Source: Weeksellaceae bacterium | GTDB lineage: Bacteria > Bacteroidota > Bacteroidia > Flavobacteriales > Weeksellaceae | Assembly (NCBI GenBank): GCA_022701475.1 | Contig: JAKOOI010000435.1 | Coordinates: 1-5,552, forward strand | DNA: 5,552 bases | Reading direction: 5' to 3' | In this document: positions 1 through 5,552 of the stretch, piece after piece | How the letters are laid out: each line of letters opens with the position of its first letter | Numbering within the stretch: position 1 is the first letter of the stretch | Translations under genes and position numbers: made by a program | The notes under the pieces: model-generated | Told to the model about the DNA's origin: nothing | Database searches by the model: none | What the model saw: the letters and a program-made list of their open reading frames with translations, nothing else

Positions 1-2
1 CC

Positions 3-977
3 GACAGTTTAATGACCCAATGGAAAAACAGTTTTTCTTCAGCCATCGCCAACCGGCTTACCATAGGAGAGAGCAATGCTTTCACCTTCTTTGCTGACCA
101 GCCGAAACAGGAAGCCGTTGGGTATTCGCTCGAACTGAAAAAAGGGGATCAGCTTTTGGTAGAAGCGACAGGGGTTGCACCACAGATCAAAATATTTGTA
201 AATGTCTTAGAACCGGGGATAGAGTGGGAAAAATCAAAATCTCAAATTCTTGAAAACGGAAAGTTGAGCCGGTTCACGGAGGCAACCGGCCTCCATAAAG
301 TCGTCATCCAGCCTGAAATCGGATACCGCGGGAGTTTTGAACTGAAGATATACACCCAGCCGTCCGTTTCATTTCCCGTAGCGGGAAAAGGCAACCGGGA
401 CGTGCAGAGTTTCTGGGGTGCCAGCCGCGACGGTGGTGGAAGAAGCCACGAAGGCGTGGACATCTTTGCCCCGCGCGGAACCCCGGTTGTGGCTGTAGCA
501 GAAGGATTCATTACGCGCACCGGAAACCAGGGGCTTGGCGGGAAGCAGGTCTGGCTCCGGGACGGCATTCTTGGAAATTCATACTATTACGCACATCTCG
601 ACAGTATCCTGACAGAAAGCGGAAAGCAGGTGAAAGCCGGGGATACCCTGGGCAGGATCGGAAATACCGGCAATGCGGCAGGCGGTCCTACGCATCTTCA
701 TTTCGGGACCTATACTGCGGGCGGAGCCGTGGATCCGTATCCGTATATCCAGAAAAGGCCGGTACAGCCTTCTGTAACGGCAGCGAAAGTGCCTGATGGA
801 AAGTTTATTAAAGCAGGAACTGCAGTCCGGATAGGACCGGGCACAACATATGAAACGCTGGCTACGGTCAACAAGAAAATACAGGCAGATATTTTTGCCG
901 CAACAGGATCCTGGTATCATATAAGAACAGCAGACGGGGCAGAGGGGTTTGTTCTCAGGGAAAGATTTCAGCGGTGA
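3..977 (+). CDS. M23 family zinc endopeptidase with C-terminal SH3 domain, 5' end cut by window edge
   Basis: Probable exported LytM-type metallopeptidase that cleaves peptide crosslinks in peptidoglycan. Numbering from the Met at base 12: an N-terminal beta-rich region (about 1-115) is followed by the M23 domain (about 116-247) with the full zinc/catalytic set: H146 and D150 in SHEGVDIF, H195 in YYAH, and H228/H230 in THLHFG. Residues about 260-320 form a bacterial SH3-like domain (TAVRIGPGTTYETLATV, then GSWYHIRTADGAEGFV), commonly a cell-wall binding module. The frame is open to the left edge (D-S-L before the Met), and flavobacterial relatives as I recall them carry a signal peptide and more sequence ahead of this region. 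The Met at 12 is therefore probably internal and the gene is partial. It converges with the M61 gene, and I see no strong terminator after its stop. Family assignment is firm; the substrate is inferred. Confidence 0.93.
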   Translation, partial: DSLMTQWKNSFSSAIANRLTIGESNAFTFFADQPKQEAVGYSLELKKGDQLLVEATGVAPQIKIFVNVLEPGIEWEKSKSQILENGKLSRFTEATGLHKVVIQPEIGYRGSFELKIYTQPSVSFPVAGKGNRDVQSFWGASRDGGGRSHEGVDIFAPRGTPVVAVAEGFITRTGNQGLGGKQVWLRDGILGNSYYYAHLDSILTESGKQVKAGDTLGRIGNTGNAAGGPTHLHFGTYTAGGAVDPYPYIQKRPVQPSVTAAKVPDGKFIKAGTAVRIGPGTTYETLATVNKKIQADIFAATGSWYHIRTADGAEGFVLRERFQR

Positions 978-1044
978 ACCCTTGTGATGTATAAACACCT
1001 ATTTACAAGTTATAGTTTCAGTTTTTACAATGAAATTTAATATG

Positions 1045-1090
1045 AAACGACTATAACATCAATAGAAATGGGCTTTAGCCCATTTACCTG
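1045..1090 (+). repeat. Palindromic repeat, copy A
   Basis: A leader ACGACTATAACATCAATAG is followed by a perfect inverted repeat with 9-bp arms (AAATGGGCT at 1066-1074, AGCCCATTT at 1077-1085) around TT. The leader and palindrome recur as copy B at 1300-1344, and the GGGCT/AGCCC core recurs at 1106-1117 and 5200-5219. It resembles a REP-type intergenic element. It lies in the spacer between convergent genes, about 70 bases after the M23 stop, and has no T-tract, so it is not a classical intrinsic terminator. Confidence 0.75.
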
Positions 1091-1098
1091 GTAATGCA

Positions 1099-1117
1099 TG
1101 ACGACGGGCTTTAGCCC
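1099..1117 (+). repeat. Palindromic repeat, copy C (short)
   Basis: TGACGACGGGCT-TT-AGCCC contains a 5-bp perfect palindrome (GGGCT 1106-1110, AGCCC 1113-1117). It lies only 20 bases after copy A and lacks the CATCAAT leader. Its left flank TGACGACGGGCT matches TGACGTCGGGCT of copy D (5197-5208, + strand) at 11 of 12 positions. It is a shortened member of the same family. Confidence 0.6.
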
Positions 1118-1299
1118 AAACCTATTATGTATCTTTTTTAAAACGGGTATTGAATTCTAATTATTCGGTTTTACGGATTTATACATCGGATAAAAATCAG
1201 ACGCTAAGGATAGTGCATAATGATTTAATAGTCAGTCTTTTAATTTGAATCATATTAAAATAAATATTATTTCCTGTCTAAACCTGTTAAGTTTAAGAT

Positions 1300-1344
1300 A
1301 AACGACTACAGCATCAATAAAATGGTCTTGAGCCCATTTGCCTT
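1300..1344 (+). repeat. Palindromic repeat, copy B (decayed hairpin)
   Basis: This repeats copy A: AAACGACTACAGCATCAATA then AAATGGTCT-TG-AGCCCATTT, then GCCT. The 20-base palindrome differs from copy A at two positions. One change breaks a pair in the stem (T in the left arm where the right arm keeps C) and the other is in the central dinucleotide. The leader differs from copy A by two transitions, and one G before the palindrome is missing. It sits about 26 bases from the M61 terminator. Confidence 0.7.
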
Positions 1345-1369
1345 GTTCGGAAAATTAATCAGCCTGCAT

Positions 1370-1397
1370 AAAAAAAGCGGAGAACATGCTCCGCTTT
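1370..1397 (-). terminator. Rho-independent terminator of the M61 gene
   Basis: Read on the - strand, a 9-bp perfect stem (AAAGCGGAG / CTCCGCTTT) closes a 6-base loop (CATGTT) and runs into seven consecutive T residues (complement of A1370-1376). It starts 29 bases after the M61 stop codon. On the + strand the stem is followed by only three T residues and then ACTTATTTATT, so any termination of M23 transcripts from the other side would be weaker. Confidence 0.9.
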
Positions 1398-1426
1398 ACT
1401 TATTTATTATAGGCTTTCAGCATTTG

Positions 1427-3283
1427 TTATTTCCTGCCGGTCAGCCACTGGTCCCGGAGTTTCTGCTCGACAGGGGTAGGATTGGCTTTGAACTGCAGGG
1501 TTTCAACGGACATCTTATCCAGGATAGCCTTGCCTTTCAGATCGATTTTTTCCGTTTTCCCGCCGTTGTTTCTCAGTACGGTTACGGTTACATTCTGGCC
1601 GTCCTTGATGGTTTTGGAATAATTGATGAAATCCTGGATCTTCTGGACATTGATGGTCTTTCCGTCCAGGGCAACGATTTTATCGGTAATCCTGAAGCCG
1701 ATGCTTTTCGAAAAAGGTGAAAGGGCAGAGCTCTCATCGAATATAAAGGCGTTCTCCTTTTCGTCAAATCCGGTCTGGTTCGGATCTCTGATAAACCAGA
1801 AAATCGGCGGGGTTTCCTGTTTTTTCAGTTCTACCCCTACCATCTCCAGGTATTTTGCATAAGGTGTCGGCTGGCTGCCGGCAATATACTGACTGTAGAA
1901 ATCCTTTATCTGAGGATAACCGGTAACGGCTACCAGCTCATCAATCAGCTTATCATCCTTGAAGGGCTTGTTTTCGCCGAACCGCTGGGATAATTTCCGG
2001 ATCATGTCGCGGTATCCCGTTTCGCCGTTTGAAAGCTTCCGCAGTTCGATATCCAGGCACATGGCCAGCAGGGTTCCTTTTTCATACACGTTGCGGTACT
2101 GGTCTTTGTATTCGTCTTTCAGGATGTTTTTACTCATCACCGTGAAAGGCATGGTATCGTTATAATTTTTTGAATTCGTGATCTTTTCATTGATGCGCTG
2201 CAGGAACTCGTCTCTTGTAATCAGCCCTTCCTGGATCTGGAACAGGTTGGCAAAATATTCCGTTCCCCCTTCATACATCCACAGGTGCTGCGACATTTTC
2301 GGATCGGCATAATCGAAATAATGGATTTCCTCGGAATGGGTTTTCAGCGGGTTCACGGTATGGAAAAACTCGTGGGAAACAACGTCGGTAAGGGTTTTAT
2401 CGATGGCTTCCTTCGGCATCATTTCAGGAAGCACCACACTGGTGGATTCATGGTGCTCAAGGGCTCCGAAACCTTTGATCTGCGGGCCTTCCGTACCGGC
2501 CAGGTACAGCATGATGGCGTACTTTTTATTGGTATTCATATCACCCAGGAATTTCTTCTGGGCCATGACCATTTTTTCCAGGTTATCCTTGAAATCGGCA
2601 GCCTTGTACTTACCGGACGGTGAATAGACACCGAGCACAAGGTCCATTCCGCCGGCGTTGAAGGTAATGTAATCCGGTTTGGTATACATCAGCGGGGAAT
2701 CGGTAAGCTTGGCATAATTGGCAAGGGTGAAGGTGTCTGTTGCGTCGGATTTGTCCTGGTCTACCAGTGCGGTGGTGCCATAGAAGTCCGCAGGCTTTCT
2801 GATCACCAGCTGATAAGGGACATCCTGCATATTATCGATGTATCCCACAAAACCGTGGGTATTGATCAGGTAGATCTTCCCGGCTTCGATATCCGTTCCG
2901 GAAGGGGAGAATACCGCTTTGTGTTTTGAAGTATCCATTTCATCGTCGAAGCTGTCGTTCACCAGGTAAGTTACTTTGTTCAGGTTCTGCGCATTTTTCA
3001 GGGCATAGGTGTTGTCATTCACTTTGGTAAAAGACAGTTCTTTGCCTTTGTTGTCGAAAAATTTGATTCCTTCCACAAATCTTCCGTAGTCGTCTACCGA
3101 ATAGGTTCCGGGAACCGTCTTGGGAAAGTGGAATTTTACATCTCCCGATTTCATTTTCGGGAATTCCATGGTTACGGCCACCTGGTCATTATTCACATTT
3201 ACCAGGTCAATCGTGGTTTTAACCGATTGGGCATTCATAACGAAGGCAGTCAGAATACCGGCGCTGAGTGCAATTTTTTTCAT
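1427..3283 (-). CDS. Secreted M61 family metallopeptidase (glycyl aminopeptidase-like) with PDZ domain
   Basis: Exported zinc peptidase of 618 residues. Residues 1-18 form a signal peptide (MKKIALSAGILTAFVMNA, probable cleavage before Q19), so it acts in the periplasm or outside. The N-terminal beta domain (about 20-200) is typical of M61. The catalytic part carries GALEHHES (272-280, the GGLEH-like substrate-side motif), zinc motif HEFFH (H304, E305, H308) and the third ligand E338 in LWMYEGGTEYFAN. A PDZ-like domain follows at about 520-590 (SIGFRITDKIVALDGKTINVQ, then VTVTVLRNNG). Length and domain order fit intact M61 proteins. After HEFFH the sequence reads TVNPLKTHSEE rather than the TWNxKRxRP of characterised members, so glycyl preference should not be assumed. 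The ATG at 3283 directly precedes the signal peptide; no Shine-Dalgarno is visible. It is transcribed away from the M1 gene and ends in a strong terminator. Confidence 0.95.
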   Translation of the reverse strand: MKKIALSAGILTAFVMNAQSVKTTIDLVNVNNDQVAVTMEFPKMKSGDVKFHFPKTVPGTYSVDDYGRFVEGIKFFDNKGKELSFTKVNDNTYALKNAQNLNKVTYLVNDSFDDEMDTSKHKAVFSPSGTDIEAGKIYLINTHGFVGYIDNMQDVPYQLVIRKPADFYGTTALVDQDKSDATDTFTLANYAKLTDSPLMYTKPDYITFNAGGMDLVLGVYSPSGKYKAADFKDNLEKMVMAQKKFLGDMNTNKKYAIMLYLAGTEGPQIKGFGALEHHESTSVVLPEMMPKEAIDKTLTDVVSHEFFHTVNPLKTHSEEIHYFDYADPKMSQHLWMYEGGTEYFANLFQIQEGLITRDEFLQRINEKITNSKNYNDTMPFTVMSKNILKDEYKDQYRNVYEKGTLLAMCLDIELRKLSNGETGYRDMIRKLSQRFGENKPFKDDKLIDELVAVTGYPQIKDFYSQYIAGSQPTPYAKYLEMVGVELKKQETPPIFWFIRDPNQTGFDEKENAFIFDESSALSPFSKSIGFRITDKIVALDGKTINVQKIQDFINYSKTIKDGQNVTVTVLRNNGGKTEKIDLKGKAILDKMSVETLQFKANPTPVEQKLRDQWLTGRK

Positions 3284-3488
3284 TGGGTTTTACTTTATAG
3301 GAAGTTAGTTGGTCAATTCCGGATTTTGTTACACGGTATATTGCTAAACTTTTCATAATATTCCGGAAAGGGATATTTTTAAAAGCCCGGACCTGATACA
3401 ATACAGATGTTTCAGGGCATCATCATAATCTTCCGCCCGGTTTTCAATCATCAGTCCGGAACGTGCAGAGCTGATATTTTGAATAGTC

Positions 3489-3521
3489 TTGCTTCCGGCA
3501 CCGATTAATTTTCTATTTTTG
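3489..3521 (+). promoter_or_regulatory. Bacteroidetes-type promoter of the M1 gene
   Basis: TATTTTTG at 3514-3521 is an exact match to the TAnnTTTG -7 box used by the primary sigma factor of Bacteroidetes. A TTG at 3489-3491 lies 22 bases upstream and could serve as the -33 element. If used, transcription would begin near 3528 and give a leader of only about 12 bases, with no Shine-Dalgarno before the ATG at 3540. GGGAGA at 3521-3526 is too far from the ATG and would not be transcribed. No equivalent box was found on the - strand for the divergent M61 gene. Confidence 0.55.
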
Positions 3522-3539
3522 GGAGATAATTGACAGAAT

Positions 3540-5159
3540 ATGAAAAAGCTTCCGCTTAGCCTGCTGCTGGTTGCAGGGCTTGCTTACGGGCAGGATAAAG
3601 TTTTTACCAAACAGGATACGCTGAAAGGTTCCGATACAAAATTCCGGAATTTCTGGGATGTAAAGAAATATGACCTCTCAGTAGAGCCTGATTTCAAGGA
3701 AAAAAGCATTAAAGGCAGCAATGTCATCAGCTTTACCATCACCAGGGACATTACCGCTCCTACCTTTCAGATCGATCTGCAGCAGCCGATGAAGGCGGAT
3801 CAGGTAGAGGCTTCATTCCCGGTTTCGGATTCCCGGCAGGACGGTGACTTTATCTGGATCAAAGCCGGAAAAAATTTCAGGAAAGGGGAAAAATATACCA
3901 TTACGGTTACCTATTCCGGGAATCCGGTCATTGCAAGAAATGCACCGTGGGACGGTGGCTGGGTGTTTGCGGAAGATGAAAAAGGCCGGCCATGGATGAG
4001 CGTTGCCGACGAAGGCATCGGCGCGTCCGTATGGCTTCCGGTAAAGGATCTCTGGAGCGATGAGCCGGATAATGGGATCAGAATGAAAATTATTACCCCG
4101 AAAGGGCTGACAGGCGTTGGAAACGGAAGATTGATCCTTTTTGAAACAAAAGACGACAAAAATGTCTTTACCTGGGAAGTCACCAACCCTATCAATGCCT
4201 ATTCCATCATTCCGAATATCGGTAAATATGTAAATTTCAAAGATACCTATGAAGGGGAAAAAGGGAAGCTGGATCTTGACTACTGGGTCCTGGACTACAA
4301 CCTGGAGAAGGCAAAAAAACAGTTCCAGCAGGTAAAGCCTATGCTTTCTGCCTTTGAATACTGGTTCGGGCCGTATCCTTTTTACGAAGATTCCTACAAG
4401 CTGGTTGATTCCCCTTATCTCGGGATGGAACACCAGAGCAGCGTTGCCTACGGAAACGGTTATCAGAATGGCTACCTGGGGCGGGATTTATCGGGAACCG
4501 GGGTCGGGCTGAACTGGGATTTTATCATCATCCATGAAAGCGGCCATGAATGGTTTGCCAACAACATTACGGCTAAAGACCAGGCAGATATGTGGATCCA
4601 CGAAAGCTTTACCAATTATTCCGAAGTCCTCTTTACTGAAAGGTTCATGGATAAAAAATCCGCGGATCTGTATGCGGTAGGAATCAGGAACGGTATACAG
4701 AATGACATTCCCATCATCGGAAAATACGGGGTCCGCAACGAAGGAAGCGGCGATATGTATCCGAAAGGGGCAAGCATGCTGCACACCATCCGCCGGATTA
4801 TCAACGACGATGAAAAATTCCGGCAGATCCTGAGAGGCCTGAATAAGGATTTCTACCACCAGACCGTTACTACCAGGCAGGTGGAAGATTATCTCTCGGC
4901 AAAATCAGGCATCGATCTTTCCTCCATCTTTACCCAATACCTTCGGACCGTAAAAGTCCCGGTGCTGGAATATGAGCAGAACGGAGATACCCTGAAATTC
5001 CGGTACACGAACAGTGTGAAAAATCTGAAGCTTCCGGTGCGGGTAAACGGCAGCCAGACCATCAGCCCTTCTGATCAGTGGCAGCGTGTGCAGCTGAAGA
5101 AAAACACGCCGGTGGAATTTGATGACAGTTACTATATTCGGTACAAAAAAGTACAGTAA
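3540..5159 (+). CDS. Secreted short-form M1 family metallopeptidase (aminopeptidase N-like)
   Basis: Exported zinc aminopeptidase of 539 residues that should remove N-terminal residues from peptides. A signal peptide covers 1-17 (MKKLPLSLLLVAGLAYG, A-Y-G before Q18). An N-terminal M1 beta domain spans about 35-235. The catalytic domain (about 245-470) carries the exopeptidase motif as GMEH (295-298, in place of GAMEN), zinc motif HESGH (H332, E333, H336), third ligand E355 in WIHESF with the 18-residue spacing of M1 enzymes, and Y407 in YPKGASML, the transition-state tyrosine. A small beta domain closes the protein (about 471-539); the large helical C-terminal domain of PepN is absent, as in many Bacteroidetes M1 proteins. 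HEWFANN has Ala where most M1 enzymes have Gly. The ATG at 3540 starts the signal peptide and follows a consensus promoter. The gene is divergent from M61 and is immediately followed by palindromic element D. Confidence 0.96.
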   Translation: MKKLPLSLLLVAGLAYGQDKVFTKQDTLKGSDTKFRNFWDVKKYDLSVEPDFKEKSIKGSNVISFTITRDITAPTFQIDLQQPMKADQVEASFPVSDSRQDGDFIWIKAGKNFRKGEKYTITVTYSGNPVIARNAPWDGGWVFAEDEKGRPWMSVADEGIGASVWLPVKDLWSDEPDNGIRMKIITPKGLTGVGNGRLILFETKDDKNVFTWEVTNPINAYSIIPNIGKYVNFKDTYEGEKGKLDLDYWVLDYNLEKAKKQFQQVKPMLSAFEYWFGPYPFYEDSYKLVDSPYLGMEHQSSVAYGNGYQNGYLGRDLSGTGVGLNWDFIIIHESGHEWFANNITAKDQADMWIHESFTNYSEVLFTERFMDKKSADLYAVGIRNGIQNDIPIIGKYGVRNEGSGDMYPKGASMLHTIRRIINDDEKFRQILRGLNKDFYHQTVTTRQVEDYLSAKSGIDLSSIFTQYLRTVKVPVLEYEQNGDTLKFRYTNSVKNLKLPVRVNGSQTISPSDQWQRVQLKKNTPVEFDDSYYIRYKKVQ

Positions 5160-5232
5160 CATCAATGCGGTTCGGCATCAGCTGATACCGCTATAGTGAC
5201 GTCGGGCTGAAGCCCGACGCTATTGATTGATG
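5160..5232 (-). repeat. Palindromic repeat, copy D (inverted, composite), directly after the M1 stop codon
   Basis: On the - strand this reads GCATCAATCAATAG, then CGTCGGGCT-TC-AGCCCGACG, the same leader and hairpin plan as copies A and B. The hairpin (5200-5208 with 5211-5219) is a perfect 9-bp palindrome whose outer four pairs differ from copy A yet still pair. A second CATCAAT at 5160-5166 (+ strand) faces ATTGATG at 5226-5232, giving 7-bp inverted ends. Between them lies another palindrome at 5173-5190 (CGGCATCAG/CTGATACCG, one mismatch). It may protect or end the M1 transcript, but no T-tract follows. Confidence 0.65.
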
Positions 5233-5236
5233 CAAC

Positions 5237-5520
5237 TCATTTAATGTGATCTTGAATCGCGACCGGGTTGAAAAGGTTGGGAAAAAGAAGCCGGAAGCCG
5301 GAAATTTCTTCTTCAAAACAGGATCAGAACGAGTAATGATCGGACAGAATCTTTTCTCATTCTATTTACATCGTGATCGAATAGCTTTAATTTTATATTT
5401 AATAACTGTGAATATAAATCAAATAAGATCGGATTTACCTGAGTGCAACTTAGACTTCAGTCCGATGTTATAATGACAGCCGGTGTAAATCCCATACGGG
5501 CGGGCCGTAATTAATCGTAG
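5237..5520. other. Non-coding spacer with no supported gene
   Basis: AT-rich for most of its length. The only long open frame (GTG at 5246 to 5473, 75 residues) has no recognisable motif, no ribosome site and poor protein character, so I do not call it. Visible structure: a GCCGGAA tandem (5290-5296, 5297-5303) inside a 6-bp inverted repeat (AAGAAG 5285-5290, CTTCTT 5308-5313), and a GC-richer tract at about 5428-5510 with alternative helices described in the findings. Confidence 0.5.
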
Positions 5521-5552
5521 AAAAACAAAAATCCCGCAGTTGATGTACTGCG
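5521..5552 (-). terminator. Probable intrinsic terminator of a - strand gene beyond the right edge (partial)
   Basis: CGCAGT (5535-5540) and ACTGCG (5547-5552) form a 6-bp stem with loop TGATGT, and the stem could lengthen past the edge because CC lies just inside on the left. Read on the - strand the stem is followed by ATTTTTGTTTTT (complement of 5521-5532), a T-rich tract. This predicts a leftward gene ending just outside the window. A + strand role cannot be judged because the flanking bases are missing. Confidence 0.45.

Noticed and set aside
981..1009. CTTGT...ACAAG inverted repeat just after the M23 stop
   Set aside because: Only 5 bp with a 19-base loop and no T-tract; too weak to call a terminator.
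1117..1124. TAGGTTTG on the - strand, matching the TAnnTTTG promoter box
   Set aside because: It partly overlaps repeat copy C and no - strand gene lies downstream; a chance match is likely.
1322..1720. Long + strand open frame antisense to the M61 3' end
   Set aside because: It begins inside repeat copy B and mostly mirrors M61 codons; M61 has intact catalytic motifs, so this is a shadow.
3407..3508. 33-residue + strand open frame before the M1 gene
   Set aside because: Unlike a protein (runs of Ile), overlaps the M1 promoter area, and looks like the antisense of the more plausible - strand frame.
3813..4433. 206-residue - strand open frame within the M1 gene
   Set aside because: Antisense of a gene with complete M1 motifs; the composition is what reversed codons give.
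5246..5473. 75-residue open frame from a GTG on the + strand
   Set aside because: No ribosome site, no recognisable motif, AT-rich spacer composition, and it runs through inverted repeats; likely chance.
5478..5510. Calling an FMN or cobalamin riboswitch outright
   Set aside because: Only part of a conserved core is matched, with mismatches, and the other conserved blocks of both families are absent; kept as a finding only.

Overview
The window looks like chromosomal DNA of a flavobacterium, most likely Chryseobacterium or a close relative in the Weeksellaceae. The evidence is protein style (short MKK signal peptides, Bacteroidetes-type M23, M61 and M1 peptidases), starts without a Shine-Dalgarno sequence, and a Bacteroidetes-type promoter box (TAnnTTTG) before one gene. 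The genus is an inference from recognition of the families, not from a search. Coding DNA is clearly more GC-rich than the AT-rich spacers.

Layout: (1) bases 1-977, + strand, 3' part of an M23 peptidoglycan-type endopeptidase with a C-terminal bacterial SH3 domain; its N-terminus lies left of the window. (2) 978-1426, spacer between convergent genes, holding three copies of a small palindromic repeat and the intrinsic terminator of the next gene. (3) 1427-3283, - strand, complete secreted M61 (glycyl aminopeptidase-like) metallopeptidase with a C-terminal PDZ-like domain. (4) 3284-3539, divergent spacer with a good promoter for the right-hand gene and a stretch of coding-like DNA on the - strand that may be a gene remnant. 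(5) 3540-5159, + strand, complete secreted short-form M1 aminopeptidase. (6) 5160-5552, no convincing gene: a fourth, inverted copy of the palindromic element directly after the M1 stop codon, a short GCCGGAA tandem, a segment with mutually exclusive base-pairing options (about 5428-5510), and half of a hairpin at the right edge that probably terminates a - strand gene outside the window.

All three genes encode zinc metallopeptidases that appear to be exported (signal peptides seen in two, inferred for the truncated one). They are not an operon: orientations are +, -, +. The M61/M1 pair is divergent and could share regulation and a role in trimming peptides in the periplasm or outside the cell; this is inference. 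I see no CRISPR array, tRNA, rRNA, insertion sequence or defence system. The least explained signals are the covarying palindromic repeat family and the switch-like fold near the right end.
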